This document shows positions 52,168 through 61,395 of a DNA stretch of 64,000 nucleotides, piece after piece. Within the stretch, counting starts at the first letter, position 1. Every line of letters starts with the position of its first letter. Source of the stretch: Tritonibacter litoralis (GTDB lineage: Bacteria; Pseudomonadota; Alphaproteobacteria; Rhodobacterales; Rhodobacteraceae); assembly GCF_009496005.1 (NCBI RefSeq), contig NZ_WIBF01000012.1:62001-126000 (forward strand), given 5' to 3'. The position numbers and the translations under genes were made by a program. The notes under the pieces were generated by a model, which was given only the letters and a program-made list of their open reading frames with translations, ran no database searches and was not told where the DNA came from.

Positions 52168-53442
52168 TTAGCGCGTCATCAGTTTTTCGGCGATGGCCTT
52201 AAGCTCTTCCGCACCTTCTTCTGGTGTGGTTTTGCCTTCCATCACGGCGCGGATGGTCGAAGCCTGCTCGCGCCAGATCTTTTCAGACTGGGTGCCAGGG
52301 TAACCAGACCAAGGGCCCGCGCGGTCGTATTGCTTGACCGGCGTCGCATAATAAGGCTCTGCCTCATAAAACGCGCCCATATACTCGGTCTTCAGAACTT
52401 GACGGTTGGTTGGCAGGTAACCGGTGATCTCAGCCGTAACCTGTTGACCCCGTGGGCCGGTCACGAATTTGATGTATTCCCAGGCTGCGGCGATCTTTTC
52501 AGGATCCTGTGTGGTGATGATGGCCGCGTTGCCACCGGTTGGCAGCTTGCCCTTGGCGTCGTCCCAAACGGTGAACGGATGCGAGCGCAGGTCGAACTGC
52601 TCACCCACACGTTCCGCCATATTGCGGGCACCCGCAGGGGACAGACCCCACAGACCCATGCGACCTTCGGTGAAGGCAGCAAACTGAGTCTCACGATCCA
52701 GATCGGTGCGCAGGCCGCCTTCGTCGTGCAGACGCTTGGCCATCTTCATGGCTTCAACCGCATGGCCGTCCTCGTGGAATGCAACCTCTTGGCCGTCCTC
52801 GGACATCATACGACCGCCCTGTTGCAAGATCAGTGTCTGAAAGCCCCAGTCGTCGCCGTTGATCAGCCACATGAACATCGGCAGGATATTATCCCCCAGA
52901 CCATCGATTTTCTGGGCTGCGTCAATCAGACCATCCCAGTCGGACGGGAATTTGTCGGGGTCCAGACCGGCTTGGCGGAACAGATCCGCGTTGTAATACC
53001 ACTGGATCACAGAGGCGTTGAACGGCATGCCGTATTGGACGCCATCAATGTTGCCCAGATCCAGCATCGCGCCAGAATAGTTTTCTTCGATCCAACCTTC
53101 ACCTTCGGCTTCCATCAACGGGCCCATGTCAACGATCTGGCCACGTTCAGCCAGCGCGCGCGCCAAAGAGGGCAGCTGGTTATAAGCCTGAAACGCGCAG
53201 TCCGGCAGGGTGTTTGTGGCAGAGCCGCGGAACAGCTTCAGGTGGGTGTCGCCATAGTTTTTGGCCGGGGCCGCATACTGGACTTCGATCTCGTCCTGCA
53301 TGGCGTTAAATTCTTTCATCAGCGGCTCGTGCTGACGGGTCAGGTGACCGGCGTTGGTGAGGCAGGTGATTGTTACCTTGGCATGGGCCGCAGTGGTCGC
53401 GAGCGCCAACGCCATCGCGGAAGCGAGAGTAAAGCGAAACAT
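52168..53442 (-). CDS. ABC transporter solute-binding protein (UgpB-like)
   Basis: 424 residues from the ATG at 53442, with a GGAGAAA site. A signal peptide ends at about AAHAK. It has the extracellular solute-binding family 1 layout: NTLPDCAFQAYNQLPSLARALAERG, then GMPFNASVIQWYYNADLFRQAGLDPDKFPSDWDGLI and GLSPAGARNMA. The GKTTPEEGAEEL end is also typical. The overall plan is close to UgpB, which binds glycerol-3-phosphate or glycerophosphocholine. With the cytoplasmic phosphodiesterase in the operon, a diester ligand is more likely than a plain sugar; this remains inference. Confidence 0.88.
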   Translation of the reverse strand: MFRFTLASAMALALATTAAHAKVTITCLTNAGHLTRQHEPLMKEFNAMQDEIEVQYAAPAKNYGDTHLKLFRGSATNTLPDCAFQAYNQLPSLARALAERGQIVDMGPLMEAEGEGWIEENYSGAMLDLGNIDGVQYGMPFNASVIQWYYNADLFRQAGLDPDKFPSDWDGLIDAAQKIDGLGDNILPMFMWLINGDDWGFQTLILQQGGRMMSEDGQEVAFHEDGHAVEAMKMAKRLHDEGGLRTDLDRETQFAAFTEGRMGLWGLSPAGARNMAERVGEQFDLRSHPFTVWDDAKGKLPTGGNAAIITTQDPEKIAAAWEYIKFVTGPRGQQVTAEITGYLPTNRQVLKTEYMGAFYEAEPYYATPVKQYDRAGPWSGYPGTQSEKIWREQASTIRAVMEGKTTPEEGAEELKAIAEKLMTR

Positions 53443-53574
53443 CAGTTTCTCCATCAAATCATAGATCAAGCAAGTGTTCTGCCTGCGGCCGCTGGGCTGT
53501 ACGTGGGCACTTGATCAATCTTGTGTGAAACAACTTTGACAGATCCGCGGTGGTCCAACGGGGTCACAATTTCT
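53443..53574 (-). promoter_or_regulatory. Spacer upstream of the ABC operon
   Basis: 132 bases between the GntR gene and the binding-protein gene, both on the minus strand. It is the expected place for an operon promoter and an operator for the GntR protein, but I see no convincing inverted repeat or promoter pair. The bases contain no gene. Confidence 0.35.
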
Positions 53575-54309
53575 TCACGCCAAGTCGCGGATTTGGTGCG
53601 GCTGAATCTCAAGGCGTACGGTATCTGTGCGCACCACCGCCTCGGTCACTTCGATTGGGTTGCCGCTGTCATCCACATTCTTGCCCAACAGGCTCAGCAC
53701 CGGTTGTGACGGCGGAATGTCCAACGCCAGCGCTTCATAAGCGGTGGATTTGCGCACCTCAATCAACGTCGAGGCCCGATAGTAATCTTCAATTCCACTA
53801 CGGGAAAAGGCCTCTGGCACAGAAGGGTCCGGGCGCGTTGCCTCTTGCAGAATATCCGGCACGCGTTGCGCATTAAAGAAATGTCGCCCCAAGGCGGTTG
53901 GAACGCCATCCACCTCATGCATGAACTCGGCAAAGGGCACACGGTCCTGAAACGACAAGCCCAACATCCCCGCCACAACCGGCGGCAAGACCCGATGCGT
54001 TTGTGTTTTGAGCGCGCGGATCTCAACAGCATGCCCCTGTTCCCGCAGACATGTGGCCAGCCGTGTTTTATGACCGATCTGATACAAAACCGGGCGCGAC
54101 ATCACGGTGGCGCCACGCCCTTGCACGGTTGAGATCATCCCATCATCGGCCAGTGCTTTCAGCGCGCGGCGCACCGCATGCCTTGAGCTTTTGTAGCTGC
54201 GGCACAATTCACATTGCGTGGGAAGTCTGGATCCTGCTTGGAAATGGGAAAGGCGAATTTCTTCTCGCAGCGCATTGTATATGTCACGCCAGTCCTGTGC
54301 TGCATCCAT
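53575..54309 (-). CDS. GntR-family regulator (HutC/PhnF type)
   Basis: 244 residues from the ATG at 54309, with GGAGAAAAGG upstream; longer upstream reading includes a tandem repeat and no ribosome site. The winged helix-turn-helix (residues about 5-75: GSRLPTQCELCRSYKSSRHAVRRALKALADDGMI) is followed by a UTRA effector domain (PFAEFMHEVDGVPTALGRHFF). UTRA proteins sense small molecules such as sugars or phosphonates. It sits just upstream of the ABC operon and probably controls it. Confidence 0.9.
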   Translation of the reverse strand: MDAAQDWRDIYNALREEIRLSHFQAGSRLPTQCELCRSYKSSRHAVRRALKALADDGMISTVQGRGATVMSRPVLYQIGHKTRLATCLREQGHAVEIRALKTQTHRVLPPVVAGMLGLSFQDRVPFAEFMHEVDGVPTALGRHFFNAQRVPDILQEATRPDPSVPEAFSRSGIEDYYRASTLIEVRKSTAYEALALDIPPSQPVLSLLGKNVDDSGNPIEVTEAVVRTDTVRLEIQPHQIRDLA

Positions 54310-54378
54310 CGCCTTTTCTCCTGCAAGACGGTTTAGCGAGCTTATGTAACAGCTTTCGCATGGCTTCGGCCCCTGTGA

Positions 54379-54418
54379 AAGGCGAATTACCTCGCGACAA
54401 GGCGAATTACCTCGCGAC
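54379..54418. repeat. Perfect 20-base tandem duplication at the 3' end of the yeiH-like gene
   Basis: The unit AAGGCGAATTACCTCGCGAC occurs twice in a row. The copy nearer the gene holds its stop codon and last residues; the other lies just outside. This looks like a recent slippage duplication in the spacer before the GntR gene. No reading frame is harmed. Confidence 0.9.
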
Positions 54419-55432
54419 AAAGGCAAGCACAAACAGCGCCAGACCGATGGTTTGTGCCACGATCATGCCAACGGATACCTTCCCAACCGAGCGCAGTTCC
54501 CGGATCGATGTCTTCATCCCAACGGCCGCCACTGCGGTGACCAGCGCTGCACGGGACAGGGTGTCAGCAGGCTTCATCACCACTTCGGGCACCAGATGCA
54601 TGGAATTCAGCGCGGCAAAGATCAGAAAGGCGATCACAAATCCCGGGATCAATGGCGGGCGTTTTGCGCCTGCCGGCACTTTGCTGCGCAGAGCCAAAGC
54701 GCCCAGAAATACGATTGGAGCCAACAGCGTGACGCGAAACAGTTTCACAACAGTGGAGAAATCCCCGGTCTCTGTATCGATGGAGTAACCTGCGCCAACC
54801 ACCTGGGCGACGTCGTGGATTGTCCCGCCCAGAAACACGCCGGCGTGGCGCGCATCCAGACCAAGGCTTTCGGAGAGGATCGGATAGAAAATCATCGCCA
54901 CGGTGGACATGATGGTCACCGAAATCACAGTAAAGCTCAGGTTGCGTTCGCTGTCTTTGTCCTTGGGCAGGATCGAAGAGATCGCCAAAGCCGCTGATGC
55001 CCCGCAGATGGCAACCGCGCCACCGGTCAGGAAGCCGAACATCCGGTCTTTGCCCAGCATCGGGGCCAAAATGATCGAGAGTGCGATGGTCAGAAGGACG
55101 GCGGCAAAGACGACCAAAATGAACTCAAGTCCAAGGACGCCGATCATCTCGACGCTCACCCGCAGCCCCAAAAGGGCAACACCGACGCGCAGCACCACAC
55201 GGGCGGCAAATTGAATACCTGGACCTGTGCGCTCTTCTTCGGACAGGAACTGGAACGGGATCCCCAACAGGATCGCCATCAGCATCACGGGCGCGCCATA
55301 ATGGTCCGAAATGAACTGTGCCGCCATGGCGATCATCGCCGCCAGCGCCAGGCCAGGGCCAATCTCATAAGCTTTGGCTTGCAGACCGTTCAAAAAAGAG
55401 CGCGGGTTCCGCGCTGTGCCGGGGTGTTCCAT
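54407..55432 (-). CDS. YeiH/UPF0324 family putative sulfate/sulfite exporter
   Basis: 341 residues with about ten membrane segments. Family blocks include RVGVALLGLRVS, GGAVAICGASAALAISSIL and HAGVFLGGTIHDVAQVVGAGY. The family is annotated as putative sulfate exporter, but direct proof is limited. The start lies six bases after the stop of the MauG-like gene, so they are likely one transcript. A possible link to sulfite made by the desulfonation operon nearby is inference. Confidence 0.88.
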   Translation of the reverse strand: MEHPGTARNPRSFLNGLQAKAYEIGPGLALAAMIAMAAQFISDHYGAPVMLMAILLGIPFQFLSEEERTGPGIQFAARVVLRVGVALLGLRVSVEMIGVLGLEFILVVFAAVLLTIALSIILAPMLGKDRMFGFLTGGAVAICGASAALAISSILPKDKDSERNLSFTVISVTIMSTVAMIFYPILSESLGLDARHAGVFLGGTIHDVAQVVGAGYSIDTETGDFSTVVKLFRVTLLAPIVFLGALALRSKVPAGAKRPPLIPGFVIAFLIFAALNSMHLVPEVVMKPADTLSRAALVTAVAAVGMKTSIRELRSVGKVSVGMIVAQTIGLALFVLAFVAR

Positions 55433-55438
55433 TGGGTA

Positions 55439-56752
55439 TTACCTGTCTACAGCAAGGCCGCTTGGCACGGTCTTGGGGATTTCGGAGGCTTGGGCCTTGG
55501 CCTTGGCACCGGTCAGACTGTGCAGGAACGCAACCAGATCGGTCACTTCTGCATCTGTGCGCGGCGCAAGGTATATGTCACGGGCTGCCGCTTGGCGCGC
55601 CATTTCACGCCTGTCCTGTTGGATCACAAAGTCGATCTCGCGCAGCCACGGCACATCTGGCAGACGCAGCATCCGCGGCGACCACGCAGCGCGAGACGCA
55701 ACCGGGTCAAGGTGATGGCGGATCATCAAATCCAACGTCGGAAATGCTCCATTATGTCCAAAAGGGGCGGTGAGGGCGACGTTGCGCAGCATAGGCGTGC
55801 GGAAGCGATAGGAATCGACCAAAGCGTCACTTTCGCCAACACGCCCGACATCCCGCGCATAGGGATCGAACTTGCGGGTTCGTCCGGGACCAAAGGCCGG
55901 CAGGCCAAGCGCATGGAACCTTTGATCCGTAAACAGCGCGCCTGTGTGACAACCGCTGCACCCGGCCTCCCCAAAGAACAAGGTCGCCCCCCGGATCTGT
56001 GCCGCCGTCAATGCGGACCTGTCCCCTGCAAGATAGGCATCAAACGGGCTGTCAAAAGAGGTGAAATCCTGCGCCATAAAATGCGCCAGCGCGTTGGCAA
56101 TATGGGTGATATTGACGTCGGATGCGATTTCAACCTCATCAAAAGCCGCAACAAACAGATTGCCATAGGCAGGGATCACACGCACCCGTTTCGCCAGAAT
56201 GGGCCAGGCGGCATCAATTCGGTCGCGGGTTGCCCCGATGATCTCGTTTTCACCCACATTGCCGGCCATCTCAATGCTGGAGGTCATCGGAAACAGGGCC
56301 TGCGCCGCAAGGAGAGAGCCCAAGCCCTGCGGCAGCCATTCTTCGGCAGGCGTGTTAAACCCGTTGCCATAGATCGGATCGCGGCTGATCCGACCGTCAT
56401 GCATGACATGTTTCAGATCATGCGCCCCCACATTCCACAAGGCCGGCGCATTACGTGGAATACGTTTTTGCACCCGGTTTTTGCCCAGAAGGCTTTTGCG
56501 ATCAAGCCCCAGCCCGTGACCGCCTTCGCCAAGGCCCAAGGACAACCCATCTGACGTGCCGTGCCGCGGATGATGGCAAGTTCCACAGCTGATATTTCTG
56601 TTCCCTGACAGTATTTTGTCATAAAATAGCAGCCGACCAAGCTCGGCTTTGGCCGGGTCGGGCGTGAGAAAATCCTGAGGTGTCAGCGCTGGCGGGAGAT
56701 CTGCAGGAGCGGCGCGCACAAAGGGAGCACTGATGGCAAAATAGGCCGTCAA
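55439..56752 (-). CDS. Di-heme cytochrome c peroxidase / MauG-family protein
   Basis: About 437 residues from a possible TTG at 56752; the start is uncertain because no ATG or GTG near the signal peptide is in frame and no ribosome site is clear. The segment TAYFAISAPFVRAAPA looks like the end of a signal peptide. Two heme sites are visible: SCGTCHHPRHG after LGRLLFYDKILSGNRNI, and GCSGCHTGALF later. These are the marks of bacterial cytochrome c peroxidase/MauG. It acts in the periplasm on peroxide or as a cofactor-forming oxidase. Its 5' end faces the Sel1 gene almost head to head. Confidence 0.82.
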   Translation of the reverse strand: MTAYFAISAPFVRAAPADLPPALTPQDFLTPDPAKAELGRLLFYDKILSGNRNISCGTCHHPRHGTSDGLSLGLGEGGHGLGLDRKSLLGKNRVQKRIPRNAPALWNVGAHDLKHVMHDGRISRDPIYGNGFNTPAEEWLPQGLGSLLAAQALFPMTSSIEMAGNVGENEIIGATRDRIDAAWPILAKRVRVIPAYGNLFVAAFDEVEIASDVNITHIANALAHFMAQDFTSFDSPFDAYLAGDRSALTAAQIRGATLFFGEAGCSGCHTGALFTDQRFHALGLPAFGPGRTRKFDPYARDVGRVGESDALVDSYRFRTPMLRNVALTAPFGHNGAFPTLDLMIRHHLDPVASRAAWSPRMLRLPDVPWLREIDFVIQQDRREMARQAAARDIYLAPRTDAEVTDLVAFLHSLTGAKAKAQASEIPKTVPSGLAVDR

Positions 56753-56767
56753 CAGGAGTGAGACAGG

Positions 56768-57259
56768 ATGAGGAAAATTACGGCCCGCACGGGGTTTGGC
56801 GCCGCGTTGTTGGCACTGGTTGCCACCGATGGTCTGGCCGAAATTGAAGCGGCGCGTGATTTGATGGAGGCTGGGGAGTTTCAAGCTGCCAAGGATGAAC
56901 TTTGGCCTGCCGCGCGCTCTGGCAATGCGGACGCCGAGGAGCTGATCGGCGTGATGTATGCCATGGGGCTGGGGGTTGAGCGCGACGACATCCGCGCCTT
57001 TGAATGGTATCTGCGCAGCGCGATGAAAGGCCACCCCGGTGCGCAATCCGGCATCGGCTGGTATTACGAAATCGGCCGCGGCATGCCCGCGCCGGATCTG
57101 GTGCGGGCCTACATGTGGTATACGCTGTCTGCCATCGGCGGTGACCCCGATGCCGCGATCAGCCTTGAACAGGTGTCGCAGAAGATGACGGCAGAAGAGA
57201 TCGATAAGGCGCATGTTCTTGTCGAAGATTACAAAGTTTGGATGTACCCGTTCCGGTAA
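56768..57259 (+). CDS. Small secreted Sel1-repeat protein
   Basis: 163 residues with an AGGAGTGAGACAGG site before the ATG. A signal peptide ends near DGLAE. Sel1-type repeats follow: AKDELWPAARSGNADAEELIGVMYAMGLGVERDD and AFEWYLRSAMKGHPGAQSGIGWYYEIGRGM, then WYTLSAIGGDPDAA. Such proteins work as binding scaffolds, in this case in the periplasm. Divergent from the MauG-like gene with overlap of control regions. Partner unknown. Confidence 0.88.
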   Translation: MRKITARTGFGAALLALVATDGLAEIEAARDLMEAGEFQAAKDELWPAARSGNADAEELIGVMYAMGLGVERDDIRAFEWYLRSAMKGHPGAQSGIGWYYEIGRGMPAPDLVRAYMWYTLSAIGGDPDAAISLEQVSQKMTAEEIDKAHVLVEDYKVWMYPFR

Positions 57260-57274
57260 CGACGGGGCTGTGTC

Positions 57275-57586
57275 TTAGGGCAGTTGCAGATCAAACACCA
57301 TTAAACCATCCGCGCCGCCATTGCACAGGCTGCACAGGCGGGTGCCCAGAACCACATGATCGGGATGTTTGGCATAGGCGTGCAAAGCCGCCACGTTTTC
57401 AAAGCGAATAACAAAACCCGCATCATAGGCTGGGGATTTCTGTTCAAAATCCAGATTGGGGCCATGTTCAAACCCAAAAACCCCATCCAATGTGCCGCAG
57501 AACTGTTCCAGTTGATGAAGGATTGCGGTGCGGTCCCGCGCGGGCACGTCGTCTTTGAAGTTGCAAAAGACGCAATGCAAGATCAT
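57275..57586 (-). CDS. Dabb-domain (stress-responsive alpha-beta barrel) protein
   Basis: 103 residues. It has the Dabb pattern: ILHCVFCNFKDDVPARDRTAILHQLEQF at the start, then a central FGFEHGPNLDFEQKSPAYDAGFVIRFENVAALHAYAKHPDHV, where the final YxxHPxH is typical. These small dimers occur in stress response or act as small enzymes. The substrate is unknown. It converges with the Sel1 gene. Confidence 0.9.
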   Translation of the reverse strand: MILHCVFCNFKDDVPARDRTAILHQLEQFCGTLDGVFGFEHGPNLDFEQKSPAYDAGFVIRFENVAALHAYAKHPDHVVLGTRLCSLCNGGADGLMVFDLQLP

Positions 57587-57655
57587 TTCGGCCCTCCATT
57601 CTTTTGGTGAGAGGGCACCACCGCGCCCCCTCGGATGACCCTTATGGCCGCGCGA

Positions 57656-58714
57656 TCAGTTCAGATCCGCAGCACGAGCCGCGTTCACTTCTGCTTCTGC
57701 CGCTGCAACCGCATCGGTCAGCGCGGTGAAAATCTCTTCGCCGCGACCAACGTTGCCTTTGAACCAATCGTAAACCGGGGCCGCTGCCGCTTTGAAGGCC
57801 GCTTTTTGGGCTGGTGTTGGCACATAAAGGTCACCGCCACCGGCAACGAATTCTTCATAGGCTGCGATGGATTTGCGTTTGGGGGATGCAAATGTCGCCT
57901 GTTGCAGCGCATAGAAACCATCCACCACAACGCGGCGCATATCTTCTGGCAGGTTCAGGAAATTCTGGTTCGACATCCACCACATCGCACCCATATACGC
58001 GTGACCGTCCAGAGTGACATATTGCAAGCCTGCATCCGGGAACTTCATGCCCATAATGTCGGTGATGCCGTTTTTAGAGCCTTCGACAACGCCGGTCTGA
58101 AAGGAGGTAAACAGCTCTGGCCATGGGATCGGAGTGGGCGAGGCGCCCAACGCTTTGACCAGCTCTTGCGGCAGATCGGCAACCACGGTGCGGATCTTCA
58201 GACCGTCCAGATCCGCAGGCTCCGCAACGCGGCGTTTTGTATTGGCAAAATTGCGCCAGCCGCCGGTATTGCCGATGGTCATCAGACGGATGGTGTCGCC
58301 GCTGTCTTCCAAAGCCATCTCACGCATTTTGCGGGTAAAATCGCCGGACAGAACATGTTCGGCAATCCGATCGTCCGCCATCAGATAGGGCAGATCCAGA
58401 ACCTGCACATAAGGGAACAGGCCAGACGCGCCGCCGGAGGTTGAAATATAGACGTCAATTGACCCGTCCGCAACGCCCTGCAGACATTCCGCACCATTTG
58501 AGCACAGCTGGGTGCCGATGAACAGTTCCACTTCAATCGCGCCGTTGGACGCGGCTTCGACGTAGTTTTTGAAAACGACAAGACCATCATAGTCCTCGTC
58601 GTTTTCATTGGAGTTTGCTGTCGCCCGGATCGTGTAATCCGCCGCGCTTGCGGTCAGGGCGGTGCCTGCCAAAAGCGCGGACACCGCGACTGTTTTAACC
58701 AAAGACTTGAGCAT
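57656..58714 (-). CDS. dctP: TRAP transporter solute-binding protein DctP
   Basis: 352 residues with a signal peptide (ends near LTASAADY). The DctP fold is shown by VELFIGTQLCSNGAECLQGVADGSIDVYIST, RTVVADLPQELVKALGASPTPIPWPELFTSFQTGVVEG and the conserved Arg in GLKIRTV, which usually binds an acid group of the ligand. It serves the two membrane parts encoded upstream in the same operon. The position with an SsuD-like enzyme suggests a sulfonate or sugar-sulfonate ligand. Confidence 0.93.
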   Translation of the reverse strand: MLKSLVKTVAVSALLAGTALTASAADYTIRATANSNENDEDYDGLVVFKNYVEAASNGAIEVELFIGTQLCSNGAECLQGVADGSIDVYISTSGGASGLFPYVQVLDLPYLMADDRIAEHVLSGDFTRKMREMALEDSGDTIRLMTIGNTGGWRNFANTKRRVAEPADLDGLKIRTVVADLPQELVKALGASPTPIPWPELFTSFQTGVVEGSKNGITDIMGMKFPDAGLQYVTLDGHAYMGAMWWMSNQNFLNLPEDMRRVVVDGFYALQQATFASPKRKSIAAYEEFVAGGGDLYVPTPAQKAAFKAAAAPVYDWFKGNVGRGEEIFTALTDAVAAAEAEVNAARAADLN

Positions 58715-58750
58715 TTGTGTCTCCTCCTATTATGCTCTTCTTCTTGTTTA

Positions 58751-60226
58751 CTAGTTCAAAAACCCGGTAAGCCTCGGAACTGTAAGGGAAATGGCGGGAA
58801 CAAATGTGATCAGGAAGATCACCGCAATCTCAATCGCCAAAAACGGCAAGATCGCCCGCGCAATGGTTGTGACCCGTTCCTGAGAAACCGAGGCGGCCAC
58901 AAACAGCACCAGCCCCATCGGCGGGGTCGCCAGACCAACGGTCAGGTTTACACACATGATGATTGCGAAATGCACCGACTCGACCCCGAGATCCGCAAAG
59001 ACCGGACCCAGGATCGGACCCAGGATGATGATCGCCGGGCCTGCATCCAGAAACATGCCGACAATGAACAGCAGCAGGTTGATCAGAAACAACAGGATCA
59101 GCGGGTTCTCGGACAGGGTCAGGATAAAGGACGCCAATTGCTCTGGCGCGTGGCTCAGGCTGACGACGGTTTTGAATGACATCGCAGCCCCCACCAGCAG
59201 CAGAACCACCGCAGATGTGATGCCCGCCCGAGTCAGAACATCCGGCAGATCCGACAGTTTCATCGTGCGCAGGACGCCAAAGCCGATCAAAATTGCATAG
59301 GCCACGGCAACAGCGGCGGCCTCGGTCGGGGTGAACACCCCCGCCAGAATGCCACCCAGGATCAGCACCGGTGTCTGCAGTGGCACAACCGCACGTTTGC
59401 ACACCAGGCGGAATTCACGGCTCACCAGGCGCCGCAGACCCAGCATCAGCCCATGGGCCGCCAGAACACTGCCGACAAAGACCAGCCATTTGGTGGTGGC
59501 GCTGGCTTCCGTGCCGGTGGGCACCAAGAGCGACAACACCAGACCAAGGTTCAACCGTACCAGGATAAAGGAGACCACCGATTCCGTGACGCCGATTTCG
59601 ACATTTTCAAACACCACACGTTTGGCTTCGGGCAGTTGATATCGGTTGGCCATGGCGCGCACGGCAACCATCAGACCAACACCCACCAGAACGCCAGGCA
59701 CGATGCCAGCTAGAAACAGCGCCGCGACGCTTTCTCCCATCACATAGGCATAGATGATCATAATACCCGATGGCGGAATGATCGGCCCAATCACCGAACT
59801 GGCAGCGGTGATGGCAGCGGCAAAGCGGCGGGAATAGCCCTCTTTCTCCATCGCGGGGATCAGCATGGAGCCAAGCGCCGAAGTATCGGCAACAGCCGAG
59901 CCAGACAGGCCCGCGAACAGGATCGACGACAGGATGTTCACCTGCGCCAGACCACCACGCAGATGGCCCATCAGAGCCTGCGAGAATTCAACCAGGCGCA
60001 GGGTGATACCGCCGCGGTTCATCAGCTCACCTGCCAGCATGAAAAACGGGATCGCCATCAATGGGAAACTGTCCATGCCGTTGTACAGATTGCGATAAAG
60101 CAGCGTCAGATCGCGTTCCTGACCATTCAGCAGCAATAACGCACCCGGTGCCGCCAGCAGGCTGAAAAACACCGGCAGGCCGATCATCAAAAGCACCAAA
60201 AAGACCGGGAGGAACCAAATCAACAT
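58751..60226 (-). CDS. dctM: TRAP transporter large permease DctM
   Basis: 491 residues, twelve or more membrane segments. Family blocks: GLPVFFSLLAAPGALLLL, FMLAGELMNRGGITLRLV, SILFAGLSGSAVADTSALGSMLIPAM, GPIIPPSGIMIIYAY and the final LGLATPPMG-like VGLATPPMGLVLFV. A loop of about 70 extra residues near residues 200-290 (NVEIGVTESVVSF to LVCKRAV) makes it longer than usual (about 425). It shares one base with dctQ. Confidence 0.94.
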   Translation of the reverse strand: MLIWFLPVFLVLLMIGLPVFFSLLAAPGALLLLNGQERDLTLLYRNLYNGMDSFPLMAIPFFMLAGELMNRGGITLRLVEFSQALMGHLRGGLAQVNILSSILFAGLSGSAVADTSALGSMLIPAMEKEGYSRRFAAAITAASSVIGPIIPPSGIMIIYAYVMGESVAALFLAGIVPGVLVGVGLMVAVRAMANRYQLPEAKRVVFENVEIGVTESVVSFILVRLNLGLVLSLLVPTGTEASATTKWLVFVGSVLAAHGLMLGLRRLVSREFRLVCKRAVVPLQTPVLILGGILAGVFTPTEAAAVAVAYAILIGFGVLRTMKLSDLPDVLTRAGITSAVVLLLVGAAMSFKTVVSLSHAPEQLASFILTLSENPLILLFLINLLLFIVGMFLDAGPAIIILGPILGPVFADLGVESVHFAIIMCVNLTVGLATPPMGLVLFVAASVSQERVTTIARAILPFLAIEIAVIFLITFVPAISLTVPRLTGFLN

Positions 60227-60816
60227 TATTCTGCGCCTCCAAGTGTAAACCGTTCCCGTGCGGGCAGGCGGCTGCCTTGCCCAAACAGATGTACAATGCG
60301 TTCCAGCATCAACTCGACACAGACCGAGATCAAAAGGATGATGCCAACCAGCAGCGACAGCATCATCCAGCTGCGCGGCACACGGTACCAGTTGTCAAAA
60401 CCAAAGGATGTGGGCACATAAAGCGAGGCCGTCGCAAAGCGGCCGCCAATACCTGTGACTTCCTTGTAGCCGATCTGAACCGAGACAATCAGAACCATCA
60501 GCGCTATGGCCAGCAGCACAAACTGCAACAGATGCGCCGCCACACCGCGCAGCATCGCTTCCAGCACATCAATGGCAACAAACCCACCACGTCGGAGCGC
60601 GGTGGGGGCCATCAAACCGGTCATCCACAGCATGCAAAAGCGCGCCGCCTCATCGGGCCAAGGTAACGCATTTCCCAAAACGTAACGAAAGAAAACCTGC
60701 ACCAGAATTGCAACCACCATGGCGGCAATGGCGACCATTCCGATCCATCGCCCAACCGCCAATAGCCCGCTGTTGAGCGGGCGCAATACGTTCAGGATAG
60801 CCAAGATTGGCTTCAT
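60226..60816 (-). CDS. dctQ: TRAP transporter small permease DctQ
   Basis: 196 residues, four membrane segments. The hallmark EAARFCMLWMTGLMAPTALRRGGFVAIDVL is present in the middle. It works with DctM in sodium-driven import. The gene follows the flavin reductase by 57 bases and shares a base with dctM. Confidence 0.93.
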   Translation of the reverse strand: MKPILAILNVLRPLNSGLLAVGRWIGMVAIAAMVVAILVQVFFRYVLGNALPWPDEAARFCMLWMTGLMAPTALRRGGFVAIDVLEAMLRGVAAHLLQFVLLAIALMVLIVSVQIGYKEVTGIGGRFATASLYVPTSFGFDNWYRVPRSWMMLSLLVGIILLISVCVELMLERIVHLFGQGSRLPARERFTLGGAE

Positions 60817-60873
60817 ATGTTATTTTCCTCCCTTGATCCGCCCCAGCATTTGCAACCGGGACGGACTGTCGTC

Positions 60874-61395
60874 TTAACTTGCTGCGAACTGGCCCATTTG
60901 ACCTTTGAAGAACGTCAGCGCCTCCCCATCATCGCGCATCGTCGCCCGGTTCACCTGACCCAGCATGATGGCATGATCCCCACCTTCATAAATAGCGGTG
61001 CGGGTGCATTCGAACCGCGCCAAGCATCCGTCCAGCACCGGCACCCCTTCGGCGTTGACCGCCAGATCTTTTTCCTTCAGACCAAATGCATCTTTTGCCA
61101 CAAGCCAGCACAGATCGTCCTGCTCGGCCGAGAGCACATGGATGGCGTAATGCTCTGCCTGTTCAAAATAGGGGAAGCGGCGTGAATTTCGGTCCGGCGA
61201 CCACAGAACCAGCGGCGGTGTCAGCGACACCGAAGAAAAGCTGTTCGCGGTGATCGCAACCGGGCCCTCGTGCGTGGCGGCGGTCACAATGGTCACGCCC
61301 GTGGCAAACCGCCCAAACGCGTCCCGCAACAGTCGGGTGTTGGAAGGATCCGGCACAAAGCTTTGGGTCAGGTTTGGCCCATCAATGGACATCAT
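60874..61395 (-). CDS. Flavin reductase (FMN, HpaC/SsuE-partner type; SmoA-like)
   Basis: 173 residues, flavin-reductase-like family. The key blocks are LRDAFGRFATGVTIVTA, ITANSFSSVSLTPPLVLWS and FECTRTAIYEGGDHAIMLGQV. It should supply FMNH2 with NAD(P)H to the SsuD-like monooxygenase encoded two genes upstream. The start overlaps the reductase gene at 61392 by four bases (ATGA). In the sulfoquinovose oxidative pathway this is the SmoA position. Confidence 0.92.
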   Translation of the reverse strand: MMSIDGPNLTQSFVPDPSNTRLLRDAFGRFATGVTIVTAATHEGPVAITANSFSSVSLTPPLVLWSPDRNSRRFPYFEQAEHYAIHVLSAEQDDLCWLVAKDAFGLKEKDLAVNAEGVPVLDGCLARFECTRTAIYEGGDHAIMLGQVNRATMRDDGEALTFFKGQMGQFAAS

